Source of the DNA: an uncultured Candidatus Nitrosopumilus sp.
GTDB taxonomy: Archaea > Thermoproteota > Nitrososphaeria > Nitrososphaerales > Nitrosopumilaceae
Length of the DNA stretch: 38,363 bases
NCBI GenBank assembly: GCA_905479565.1
Contig: CAJQMY010000026.1
Location: 1 to 38,363 of the forward strand
Direction: 5' to 3'
In this document: positions 1-7,496 of the stretch, one piece after another
How positions within the stretch are numbered: position 1 is the stretch's first letter
Layout of the letters: each line of letters starts with the position of its first letter
The notes under the pieces: generated by a model
The model's input: the letters and a program-made list of their open reading frames with translations, nothing else
What the model was told of the DNA's origin: nothing
The model's database searches: none
Translations under genes and position numbers: made by a program

Positions 1-783
1 AATAAAGTCTACATCATCCGCATTTGGATTTATTTCTAAATATTTATTCAAATATCTTAAAGCAATTTCAAAATTTAGTAATCTTTCTTCTAAAATTCCT
101 TTATCCCTTATGTCTTCGGGAGATTCTGGATTCATTGCCAAAACCATATTGATACAACGTAGTGCTTTTTCATAAGCAAATGATTGTAAATAAGAATTTT
201 TTAAATTACGAGTTAATCTAACGAGAATTTGTTCTGACTTTACTTCGTCAAGAAATTCTGGTTTAAATTCTAATTGTCCTCCATAATTTGCATCAAGAAT
301 ATCTTGCAGATCGTCAACATCTAGTAAACGTCCATCATAAAATGGATCTAAAATCATTTCTTCATTGTATTTTACTAAAATATGGCCTGGGAATCCAACT
401 ATTTTTAATTCTAACCCTATGAATTTTGCAATTTCGGCATATAAAATTGAAATAGTAATTGGAAGCCCAGTTTTTTTATCAATTACTTCATTTAGAAAAT
501 TATTTTTTGGATTGTAGTAGTCATCATCATCTCCACTAAAACCTAAATTTTCAAAAAGATGTTCGTTTAGTATTGAAATCAAATATGTTGGATTTTTTAC
601 ATCACTGATTGATTCTTTTAGTGATTTCCCAATCTGGTTAATTTTTTGAATATAATCATTTACGTCTAAATCTGGGTATTCTAAAATTTGTGCAAATTTA
701 AGACATTTTTCAATCAAGTTGAAATTTGAATTCTTTACAAATGCAAACCACTCTGCAACTAATGGATCAAATTTTTCTTCCAA
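1..783 (-). CDS. SirB1-family transglutaminase-like protein (partial, C-terminus off window)
   Basis: The minus strand is open for 261 codons to the left edge, so the C-terminus is missing. The core reads NEVIDKKTGLPITISILY (residues 98-115), then VGFPGH (129-134) and LDPFYDG (145-151). This is the pattern of the SirB1 / transglutaminase-like core family, with His134 and Asp146 in the places of two triad residues. The end (about residues 197-260) looks like TPR-type helices, as is usual in this family. Biochemical function is unknown. The only start near the upstream gene is TTG at 783, separated from that gene's TAA by one CAA codon in the same frame; the first in-frame ATG lies far inside the domain. 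The two genes are probably co-transcribed. Family assignment is firm; the exact start is less so. Confidence 0.8.
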   Translation of the reverse strand, partial: MEEKFDPLVAEWFAFVKNSNFNLIEKCLKFAQILEYPDLDVNDYIQKINQIGKSLKESISDVKNPTYLISILNEHLFENLGFSGDDDDYYNPKNNFLNEVIDKKTGLPITISILYAEIAKFIGLELKIVGFPGHILVKYNEEMILDPFYDGRLLDVDDLQDILDANYGGQLEFKPEFLDEVKSEQILVRLTRNLKNSYLQSFAYEKALRCINMVLAMNPESPEDIRDKGILEERLLNFEIALRYLNKYLEINPNADDVDFI

Positions 784-786
784 TTG

Positions 787-1983
787 TTATAAACTCAGTT
801 TTTTAAGATATAATTGAGGATCTTTAAGTTCTCTGGTGTTTGGAGGAATTTCGATCATTTTTTTAAACGTATTTTTACCTAATTTTGTATATAATGTTTT
901 TGTAAAATCCTTGCCCATACTTTTCCTTACCTGATATGATGAAAAATTAGTTCCCATAAACGTAGTTAGATAATTTTGAAAGTCTTGATCGTCTTTTAGT
1001 ATATTTTCAATGGCAAAAGCTGCCATTCCTTCCATTGCAGTAAAGGCCGCATGGTGTTGTTGGATTGGAACTAACCATCTCTTGTAAATATTCAATAATT
1101 CTGGAATTGATTCTTCAATTTTAGGATCTATTTCTACATGTGTAAATGTCATAACATCAGGTCCAATCTGCTCAATTAAGAAATGATCTGGATTTAAAAA
1201 GAAAAATAAATTAGCTTTTTTTGCAAATGGAAAATCATCTGGAACTGTTTGTAATTGGCAATATTCTGATAATTTGTTTATTGTTTCAGTATCTAATGAT
1301 AGGATGATTTTAGATAATTCTTCATTTATTTTATTTACTTCGATTGCTGCTCTTTTGTTTACTTGTTGAAGGTTTTCTTGTGTTGAATGAATTAACTCTT
1401 CAAGAACTGTCATTTTTACTGCTCCTAAATATCCTGAGTTAACACTTTGAAATTTTGATTCATACGGCTCACCTTGTTTATGTAGAATTATCTGTGGATA
1501 TCTTGACAAAATGAATTTGTTTAAGTAAATTTCTGAATCCAAATAATCCCCATACGTTGTTGTAATTTTTGAAATGTATTGAATAGCATATGTAGAATAT
1601 ACTAAATATTTTGCAGTGTCTTGCTGCATCAACTCTGCAGTCTTTGTCAGGTTTTCTTTTGCAACTGCATTAAATAATTCTTTGACAAATTCTTTTGATT
1701 CGTTATCTGCAAATACTTTGTTTCCTTTGATTCTTTTTAATTCTTCTAATTCTGGAAATTTTAACGAAATATTTTCCGGAATTTTTATTCCTACGAATTT
1801 CTCTACTTTGTTTTTAAAATCAGGTAATATTTCAGTTGCAATATCATCCAATTCTTTGAATTGCACCTTGTTTGCAATATCGTCCCTAGCTCTACTTGCT
1901 AGTTCTATGATTTCTTTTTCTTCGTTAATTTCAACTGACAATTGTCCAAATAACGCATCAACAAATTCTTGAAATTCTCCCAA
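787..1983 (-). CDS. Hypothetical protein with zincin-like EExxH motif
   Basis: A 398-residue soluble protein with no signal peptide and no family I can name. Residues 192-202 read TVLEELIHSTQ, resembling a metallopeptidase helix with the first His of HExxH replaced by Glu (E195-E196-x-x-H199). A second acidic helix about 120 residues later (HHAAFTAMEGMAAFAIE, about 310-326) could provide more metal ligands. Much of the remainder is predicted helical and charged. It precedes the SirB1-like gene with two codons between stop and next start, so the pair likely forms an operon. A metal-dependent function is only an inference from the motif; it could equally be a structural helical protein. Confidence 0.75.
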   Translation of the reverse strand: MGEFQEFVDALFGQLSVEINEEKEIIELASRARDDIANKVQFKELDDIATEILPDFKNKVEKFVGIKIPENISLKFPELEELKRIKGNKVFADNESKEFVKELFNAVAKENLTKTAELMQQDTAKYLVYSTYAIQYISKITTTYGDYLDSEIYLNKFILSRYPQIILHKQGEPYESKFQSVNSGYLGAVKMTVLEELIHSTQENLQQVNKRAAIEVNKINEELSKIILSLDTETINKLSEYCQLQTVPDDFPFAKKANLFFFLNPDHFLIEQIGPDVMTFTHVEIDPKIEESIPELLNIYKRWLVPIQQHHAAFTAMEGMAAFAIENILKDDQDFQNYLTTFMGTNFSSYQVRKSMGKDFTKTLYTKLGKNTFKKMIEIPPNTRELKDPQLYLKKLSL

Positions 1984-2078
1984 TTCGCATAAAATTCCAA
2001 AATACTACATTTAAGATTATCTTGATTTTTACTATCAAAGAAATTATTAATTCAAAATCTATTAGTTTGTCATCGAAC

Positions 2079-2951
2079 ATGTTAGAATCTAGTCTTGAAT
2101 TTATAAAATGTGTAAACTGTGGTTCAAAATTAGAATTAAATTCATTCAAACAGGATAAGGAAATAATTGAAGGAATTTTAGAATGTCCTAGATGCCATAG
2201 ACAATATCCTGTAATTGAAAAAATTCCTATTTTATGGAATGATTTTTCTCTTTATCTTTCATCACGTCAAAAATTAGGCGGCAAACTCTATCAATCAATT
2301 GAAAATTCGACACTCAAGAAATTTTATAAGTCTTCATTGCTAAATTCTTCTCAAATTGCTGAAGATAGAACTGCTCTTGAAAAACGATGGTCGTTGATAT
2401 ATCAAAATAGTAAATCTTCACAATTCTATTCTGAGATGCAAAAAAATCTCACTTCTTTACCCCGTTCTAATCTTGTTTTAGAGTATGGGTGCTCTATTGG
2501 TATTATGACTTCTTTTTTAGCAAAATCTAATAGGATGGTATTCGGTGTTGACAGATCCTTTTCTGCTTTAAGAATTGCAAAAAAATTATCAAAAAATAAT
2601 CTTGATTATGTTGTAGCTGATTTCTTATCTCCAATATTTGGAAAATTATCATTTGATCTTGTTCTTGCACTGAATGTTTTGGAACTTGTAGAACCTACGG
2701 AATTTTTAAAACATGTTTCAAAACAAATCAATAAAGGGTATTTTGTTATTAGTGATCCATATGATTTTGATAGGGGAAGTAATTCTGTTAAAAAACCTCT
2801 TGATGAAAAATTATTACGTATCAATTTACAGAATTTAGACTTTAAAATCACTTCTGAAACAAAAGCTCCTTCTCGTATATCCTGGATTTTAAAACTTAAT
2901 CCACGTGCAACTTTGAATTATGATGTAGATTTAGTCATTGCCAAAAAATAG
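2079..2951 (+). CDS. Trm112-like zinc domain fused to SAM-dependent methyltransferase
   Basis: The N-terminus carries a Trm112p-like zinc-binding domain: CVNCGSKLE, then CPRCHRQYPVIEKIPIL, giving two CxxC pairs. A Rossmann methyltransferase domain follows: motif I LVLEYGCSIGIMTSFLA, the acidic strand end in VFGVDRSFSA, then LDYVVADFLSP and the motif IV-like LSFDLVLALNVLELV. The substrate is unknown. Trm112-like domains in cis are common in archaeal and bacterial class I methyltransferases. ATG at 2079 is chosen because it lies just before the zinc domain; an earlier in-frame ATG at 2022 would add 19 residues of low-complexity sequence and shorten the divergent promoter gap to about 40 bases. 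Confidence 0.75.
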   Translation: MLESSLEFIKCVNCGSKLELNSFKQDKEIIEGILECPRCHRQYPVIEKIPILWNDFSLYLSSRQKLGGKLYQSIENSTLKKFYKSSLLNSSQIAEDRTALEKRWSLIYQNSKSSQFYSEMQKNLTSLPRSNLVLEYGCSIGIMTSFLAKSNRMVFGVDRSFSALRIAKKLSKNNLDYVVADFLSPIFGKLSFDLVLALNVLELVEPTEFLKHVSKQINKGYFVISDPYDFDRGSNSVKKPLDEKLLRINLQNLDFKITSETKAPSRISWILKLNPRATLNYDVDLVIAKK

Positions 2952-3013
2952 TTTTTCTGTCATTAAATTTTAAATCTAAGTTCTATTGACATTCTCGTTA
3001 AAGAAACTAAATA

Positions 3014-3235
3014 TTATTTTTTATCATATTCTGCTTCTGAAATATCATATGTTTGATTGCAACTTACACACCTATTTTTTCAAGTACCAAACCAGATTAG
3101 TGCTAAAGGCATTAAAGTAACATGATATTTGGGAATCCTAACAATGATTCTTTTTCTATAACATATCCTAACACTATCATTATAAACAGATCCAGTGAAA
3201 TAATTCCTGAAATTTTATTTATCTTTTGTAGACAT
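3014..3235 (-). pseudogene. Possible decayed zinc-ribbon gene with two in-frame stops
   Basis: In one minus-strand frame, ATG at 3235 leads to a TAA six codons later, then 43 open codons (including RKRIIVRIPKYHVTLMPLAL), a TGA, and about 20 codons containing CVSCNQTYDISEAEYDKK before the final TAA. The CxxC followed by an acidic tail looks protein-like, and the frame does not shift across either stop, as expected of a recently decayed small zinc-ribbon gene. Composition is AT-rich and the whole is short, so chance cannot be excluded. Confidence 0.3.
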
Positions 3236-3289
3236 TAACAATTTGATTTGTTCTTTATATTTAATAAAGTATCCAAAATAAAACTAATT

Positions 3290-3439
3290 TTATCCACATG
3301 AATTACATTCAAATTTCTTTTTAGATTGATGGGCTTTTTCCATATGGCGTACTGTTCTTTGTGGATCTGAAAATTCCATGTCACATTTTGGACAAATATT
3401 GCCTACGACGATTTCTTTTTTACGTGAAAGTACTCTCAT
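3290..3439 (-). CDS. Small C2H2-type zinc-finger protein (49 aa)
   Basis: A 49-codon ORF in a gap otherwise without genes. The translation has CPKCDMEFSDPQRTVRHMEKAH, that is CxxC-x12-H-x4-H, a classical C2H2 finger, followed by a C-terminal CNSCG. A basic N-terminus (MRVLSRKKE) precedes it. Small C2H2 fingers of this size occur in many Thaumarchaeota and are presumed nucleic-acid binding. The codon pattern is coherent from ATG at 3439 to the TAA. The downstream decayed reading frame at 3014-3235 lies on the same strand and also has a CxxC. Function beyond zinc binding is not known. Confidence 0.65.
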   Translation of the reverse strand: MRVLSRKKEIVVGNICPKCDMEFSDPQRTVRHMEKAHQSKKKFECNSCG

Positions 3440-3574
3440 ATTTTTTTGCAAATCATTTACAATAAAACTCTTTTATCCTTTCAAATTTGCGCTAAATTCA
3501 ATAATTTAAAGATAAATGGAGACTGAAAATCAAATAGCAATTAATTTAAGAATCAAAAAATGTTATTTTTTATC

Positions 3575-3826
3575 ATGGTAAATTATTTTGTCAATAAAAT
3601 AAAACGTGTTTCAAATAGGCCTTCACAATGTGTGAATTGTAATGGATTAGATCTTAAAGATGATGCCGTTTTATCTACTATTGGACCATCTGAAGCAAAT
3701 GCAGACTATGTATCTTCTATCTTATGTCTTTCTTGTGAAACTTTGATGATAATCACTACTCATTCAGAATTGGTAGTTGGAATTCATCATACAGTTGGAA
3801 ATCAAGTAACTATGCGTAATTCTTAA
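3575..3826 (+). CDS. Hypothetical small zinc-ribbon-like protein
   Basis: An 83-residue protein with two CxxC pairs (QCVNCNGLDL and LCLSCETLM) about 35 residues apart, consistent with one zinc ribbon. The hydrophobic-rich C-terminus (VVGIHHTVGNQVTM) could form a strand pair. No family is recognised. ATG at 3575 is preferred over the in-frame ATG at 3560 because an AT-rich TATA-like stretch (about 3537-3549) lies 25-38 bases upstream, which fits a leaderless mRNA. It is followed at some distance by another small same-strand gene, but a shared transcript is uncertain. Confidence 0.5.
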   Translation: MVNYFVNKIKRVSNRPSQCVNCNGLDLKDDAVLSTIGPSEANADYVSSILCLSCETLMIITTHSELVVGIHHTVGNQVTMRNS

Positions 3827-3885
3827 AAAAGTAAATTTCCATAAAAAGAACAACAATGAAATACTGAAATCATATATGATATAGC

Positions 3886-4185
3886 ATGGCATTTATTATC
3901 ATTATACCTATTCTGATTGTTACCATTATTGGGCTTACTGGATATCTTGCATATCGATTTTTAATTTATGATTTGTATTGTAAACGATCTGTGAATCAAT
4001 CCTTACAAAAATATAATATTAAAAAAACTCCGTTTCAAATAATTAAAGAATTTTATGAAAATAAGGGAGAACAAATTTCACATCAAGAAATTCAGAATCT
4101 TGAAAAAAATTATAGACAAAATGAACCTGAACAATTTCTTACAATGTATGATGCAATTAGAGATTATGATAAAGAAAATAACTAA
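3886..4185 (+). CDS. Small membrane-anchored hypothetical protein
   Basis: A 99-residue protein. Residues 2-27 are strongly hydrophobic (AFIIIIPILIVTIIGLTGYL), forming one N-terminal transmembrane helix; the rest is a charged, probably cytoplasmic helical tail (from KRSVNQSLQKYNIKK onward). No catalytic motif and no named family. It converges on the SPFH gene at 4200 with a 14-base gap. Single-helix anchors with a short soluble tail may be membrane adaptors, but that is speculation. Confidence 0.55.
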   Translation: MAFIIIIPILIVTIIGLTGYLAYRFLIYDLYCKRSVNQSLQKYNIKKTPFQIIKEFYENKGEQISHQEIQNLEKNYRQNEPEQFLTMYDAIRDYDKENN

Positions 4186-4199
4186 GTTTTTTTAAATAT

Positions 4200-5063
4200 C
4201 TAAGGCTCTACTGGGATTTGAATAAATGGTGTTCCGCCTTCACCTACTACTAGAGGTAGTTTACCATCCCATGCTTGTGTTTTTAGCCAATCAAGATAAT
4301 TTGGATTTTCAGCTAATGCGTTATTGATTATTGCAATTGCCTCTGCTTCACCTTCAGCACGAGCTATGTTTGCATTTGCATCACCAATGGCATTTGCCTC
4401 GTTTTGTCTTGCTTCGACTTCAATTCTTCTTAAGTCATTTTCTGCTCTAAGTGCATTTTGCTCTGCTTCTACTTTAGACTCAATCGCAGATGCAAATAAT
4501 GCCGAGAATTCAAAATCTGTAATTGAAATTACTTCTGTTACAACATTGAATTGATTTAGTCTCTCTCTAATGGAAAATTCGATATCTTGTTTAACTAGAG
4601 GTCTTTTTGTAATTAGTTCTTCAGCGTTATAATTTGCAGTTACTTGTTTTACAGTTTCCTCTATGGCTGGTTGAATCACTCTATTTTCATAATCCAGTCC
4701 TAAATTTTGGAATAATTTATGTACATTTTCTTTATCTGGATAATAATTGACAGTGACAGTTGTTTCTACTGTTTGCAGATCTCTTGATGCACTTCTAGCC
4801 TCACTTGCATATTTTAAAGTACGAACTTCAATATTTACTACTTCATCTTGGAAGGGAACTACAAAATGCAATCCTTCCGCAAGTGGTGGTTGTGAAAGAT
4901 CTACAGCACCCCATTGTAACAAAACACCTCTATATCCAGCATCTACTATCTTGACTGAAGATGAGGCTACTACTCCAATTACTATAAGAATAATGACAGC
5001 TAGTACAACCGTTTTAGCTGCACCCATGTTAACATTAACTTGAGGCGATTGATATTTTGACAC
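4200..5063 (-). CDS. SPFH/band 7 (prohibitin-like) membrane protein
   Basis: A 287-residue member of the SPFH (stomatin/prohibitin/flotillin/HflK) superfamily. One N-terminal transmembrane helix (about residues 16-36, TVVLAVIILIVIGVVASSSV) is followed by the band 7 domain, which begins VDAGYRGVLLQWGAV and includes LAEGLHFVVPFQDEV. The C-terminal half is an alanine/glutamate-rich coiled coil (about residues 195-255, including EVEARQNEANAIGDANANIA) of the kind that builds ring assemblies. In bacteria and mitochondria such proteins form membrane scaffolds and modulate proteases. No protease partner (FtsH or NfeD) is adjacent here. Family assignment is clear; the specific role is not. Confidence 0.88.
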   Translation of the reverse strand: MSKYQSPQVNVNMGAAKTVVLAVIILIVIGVVASSSVKIVDAGYRGVLLQWGAVDLSQPPLAEGLHFVVPFQDEVVNIEVRTLKYASEARSASRDLQTVETTVTVNYYPDKENVHKLFQNLGLDYENRVIQPAIEETVKQVTANYNAEELITKRPLVKQDIEFSIRERLNQFNVVTEVISITDFEFSALFASAIESKVEAEQNALRAENDLRRIEVEARQNEANAIGDANANIARAEGEAEAIAIINNALAENPNYLDWLKTQAWDGKLPLVVGEGGTPFIQIPVEP

Positions 5064-5163
5064 TACAAATAGTAATCTTTCTTCTATTATTATACCAATC
5101 TAATTCTTTTTTTGATCCTTTTCTCTCTCAACAAATTTATGTTATCTGTGTGTAAAAGAACTA

Positions 5164-5592
5164 ATGGCAGAGCCTAATTTTTCTTGGATATACATCATAA
5201 TTTTCTTAGCAATTCCGCTAGCTAGAATTATCCCTCGTCTTTTAGCAAAAAGAGGTATAGGAAAAAGTTTCATTCGACCACAACAATCAAAACCATTTGA
5301 ACCTAGTTTTGTAAAACCATCTGAAGAACCTAAGTCAGAATACTTTGAACCTCGAACAGATCCGTCTAAACCTCAATCAAAAAATGATCTTGTTTTAGGA
5401 GCCTTAAACAGAGGTTCAAAATCTTTTGAAAGCATTCAAAAAAACACTGGATTAGATACTCAAGATCTTAATGATATTCTAGAATACTTGGAAAATAACG
5501 GATTGCTAAAAGTAGTCCATAAACAAGGCATGTTTGGTCCAAAAACTGAACTGCTGCCAACAGACAAAGGATTCAAGGAATATTATTCTTAG
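5164..5592 (+). CDS. Membrane-anchored winged-helix protein
   Basis: A 142-residue protein. Residues 6-28 (FSWIYIIIFLAIPLARIIPR) form one transmembrane helix, followed by a basic stretch and a proline/serine-rich linker (about 38-80). A winged-helix-like domain closes the protein: DLVLGALNRGSKSFESIQKN, GLDTQDLNDILEYLENNGL, then a wing with KQGMFGPKTELLPTDKG. This suggests a membrane-tethered DNA-binding or protein-binding module. It is divergent from the SPFH gene across a 100-base gap, so the two may share a regulatory region. Target unknown. Confidence 0.6.
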   Translation: MAEPNFSWIYIIIFLAIPLARIIPRLLAKRGIGKSFIRPQQSKPFEPSFVKPSEEPKSEYFEPRTDPSKPQSKNDLVLGALNRGSKSFESIQKNTGLDTQDLNDILEYLENNGLLKVVHKQGMFGPKTELLPTDKGFKEYYS

Positions 5593-5621
5593 ATATCTCT
5601 TTTAATTTTTAAAATAATGTG

Positions 5622-5736
5622 TGCCGGGGGCGAGTTTCGAACTCGCGACCTCCAGATTATGAGTATTGCCTTAGTTGGAGAACCGTTAGAGTTTACCAAT
5701 TGAACTGGCACTCTAACCAGGCTGAGCTACCCCGGC
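5622..5736 (-). tRNA. tRNA-Met (CAT, elongator type), with a 40-nt intron
   Basis: On the minus strand, acceptor GCCGGGG pairs with CCCCGGC (7 bp) with discriminator A. The D-stem is GCTC/GAGT, the T-arm is GCGAG-TTCGAAA-CTCGC, and the spliced anticodon arm is CCAGA-CTCATAA-TCTGG with anticodon CAT. After removal of 5665-5704 the product is 75 nt. CCA is not encoded. The body resembles archaeal elongator tRNA-Met rather than the initiator, whose anticodon stem normally has three consecutive G:C pairs. A CAT tRNA could also be an Ile tRNA with a modified C34, but the CTCATAA loop and arm fit elongator Met better. An AT-rich box (5761-5769) lies about 29 bases upstream. Confidence 0.93.
5665..5704 (-). 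other. tRNA-Met intron at position 30/31 with bulge-helix-bulge
   Basis: The intron interrupts the 5' strand of the anticodon stem, between nucleotides 30 and 31, instead of the canonical 37/38. Folding the junction gives a standard bulge-helix-bulge: exon GAG pairs with exon CUC outside; the central 4-bp helix is exon UGCC with intron GGCA; the 5' bulge is AG^U and the 3' bulge is AU^A, each cut after its second base; inside, intron UUGG pairs with CCAA. Restoring A31 from exon 2 completes the CCAGA stem, so the boundaries are unambiguous. Removal would need the archaeal splicing endonuclease. Confidence 0.88.
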
Positions 5737-5760
5737 ATGATGTTAGGTTAAAAATTTGGG

Positions 5761-5769
5761 AAATTAAAT
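5761..5769 (-). promoter_or_regulatory. TATA-like box of the tRNA-Met gene
   Basis: The minus strand reads ATTTAATTT centred about 29 bases upstream of the tRNA 5' end, the normal archaeal TATA-to-start spacing. Assigned by position and composition only. Confidence 0.45.
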
Positions 5770-5790
5770 GATTCTAAAGTGCATTTGGCA

Positions 5791-5800
5791 TTTTTAAATA
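5791..5800 (+). promoter_or_regulatory. TATA-like box upstream of the triple-repeat secreted protein
   Basis: TTTTTAAATA on the plus strand would place transcription start near 5822. That leaves a leader of about 20 bases to the TTG at 5844 or about 70 bases to the GTG at 5892. Confidence 0.4.
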
Positions 5801-5891
5801 AGATTGATCTCAAATTGTCACTTTTTAGTAGCGGTGCATTGCATTGCATTGCATACCTACTGTTTATCCTCTTTTTTGTGATTATCCATCC

Positions 5892-7496
5892 GTGAAACAA
5901 CTTTTTCAGAATATTTCTATCTTGGCATCCCTTGCCATGTTTATAGTAATTATGATGACATTCACTGGAATGTCAGATCCTGCCCATGCTGAAGAATATG
6001 ATTTTGTGGCAGGGATCCATAATGAAGTAACTTTTCATTTCAGAGATGGTGTTGAAACTGTAAATTTCCCTGTTTTCTCAACTACATCTGATCTAGTATC
6101 TAACGTTGGATCCAGTTTTGAGGTTGAAGGTGTAGTTGGAAATAATCCTCATTTACATAAAGCACTAGATGAAGCATATCTTCATAGAATGAATACATTA
6201 ACTGCGGGTGGTGCATTTGAATATAATTATAGATATTTTGATGTCGATGTAAATGTGGTCCAAAATGAAAATATTTTAAAATCATTCACATATAGAAACT
6301 GTGAAATTTCTGAATATGGGATATATACTCTTACTGATGATTATGAGTCATATTTGGCACCAAACACTGGATTTGCTGTTGTCAACTCTATTGACTTTAG
6401 ATGTGGTGGCGTACACATGAACTTAGAGCAAAATAAACATAATCTCAAACCAATTGATTTTACTGATTATGGTTCATTACCTTTCACACTTGCTAATAAT
6501 GTTAGTACTTTCCTTACATTTGAATTTGATAATGGTGCTGAAAAAATAGAATCTGTAATTTTTACATTAACTTCAGGATTTACTGAGGGTAGCAATGATG
6601 GTGCTAGTTTCCAGATCATAACTGCAGTATTACCTCATCCTTTGATCGATGATGCAATTGATAAATCTCAAAAAGTATTTGGCATGACATATGGTTACAA
6701 CAATGACTTTAACGTCTCTGTAGAATTTGTCAATTCTGAAGAAAAATTACGTGGTCTTGATTTCGAAGGTTGCATTGTAAGTGGATATGATATTGTTACT
6801 TTGAGGGACAAGGAGGAAGGATATACTGGAAAACGAGGATTTGCTACTGCTGAAATACTTGATGTTGATTGTTCTGGACTAACTCCAACCAATCCCAGTC
6901 TTGATAAATTATCTGCCACTACCGGTTCTATAATGGCACCTCATGAAAAATCCAAGAGTTTAACGACTCCTGTAAATGATTCTTATAATATGGGTACTGG
7001 CCCTCATATGATTGCCACTTTTAATTTTGACAGTGGTACAGAAGTTGTAAATTTCCCTGAATTCTATCAGGATAACTTAATTGCAAGAGCAAATCCTACA
7101 TTTCAACTGGTAGGTGTTCCTGATGAAACTCCTTTGCTATACGATGCAGTTGACCAATCTATAAAAAACACTTTAAAATCTAGCGGAATTAATTCCCAAA
7201 CCGAATTATTTGATGTGACTTTGGATTTGGCATATGGAGATAATGTTGTCCGTAGTTTTGATTATACTAGTTGTCGTGTTATTGATTATGTTGTAAAAAC
7301 TGAACATGATTTAGAAGAGAGCTTTTACAAAGGATTTGCGCTAACCCATGAATTTCATTTTGAATGCCTAGGATATTTTCCATCTAATCCTGTGTATGAT
7401 GCTTTGTCAGAAGTCTTAAAAGCAAACACTCGCTCGTCTATTGATTGGGAATCTGAACAACGCCAATCTTGGGGTCCAAACTTTAGAAGTTCTTAA
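5892..7496 (+). CDS. Secreted protein with three tandem domains, each with a Cys pair
   Basis: From GTG 5892 the protein has 534 residues. It opens with a signal peptide: KQ, a hydrophobic core (about 8-25) and AHA before EEYD, suggesting cleavage after residue 33. Three homologous domains of about 150 residues follow (about 43-175, 203-330, 370-495). Each starts with a strand like VTFHFRDGVETVNFP, LTFEFDNGAEKIESV or ATFNFDSGTEVVNFP and ends with a Cys pair: C137/C171, C294/C327, C461/C492 (31-34 apart), probably one disulfide per domain. No family is recognised; an extracellular or S-layer-associated role is plausible. An earlier in-frame TTG at 5844 would add 16 residues that fit a signal peptide poorly, which is why GTG is chosen. 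The stop overlaps the convergent topoisomerase gene. Confidence 0.75.
   Translation: MKQLFQNISILASLAMFIVIMMTFTGMSDPAHAEEYDFVAGIHNEVTFHFRDGVETVNFPVFSTTSDLVSNVGSSFEVEGVVGNNPHLHKALDEAYLHRMNTLTAGGAFEYNYRYFDVDVNVVQNENILKSFTYRNCEISEYGIYTLTDDYESYLAPNTGFAVVNSIDFRCGGVHMNLEQNKHNLKPIDFTDYGSLPFTLANNVSTFLTFEFDNGAEKIESVIFTLTSGFTEGSNDGASFQIITAVLPHPLIDDAIDKSQKVFGMTYGYNNDFNVSVEFVNSEEKLRGLDFEGCIVSGYDIVTLRDKEEGYTGKRGFATAEILDVDCSGLTPTNPSLDKLSATTGSIMAPHEKSKSLTTPVNDSYNMGTGPHMIATFNFDSGTEVVNFPEFYQDNLIARANPTFQLVGVPDETPLLYDAVDQSIKNTLKSSGINSQTELFDVTLDLAYGDNVVRSFDYTSCRVIDYVVKTEHDLEESFYKGFALTHEFHFECLGYFPSNPVYDALSEVLKANTRSSIDWESEQRQSWGPNFRSS

Noticed and set aside
5835-5853. Tandem GCATT pentamers just upstream of the secreted protein
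   Set aside because: Only about three to four copies; a short microsatellite with no sign of function. It may affect start choice but is too brief to call a regulatory repeat.
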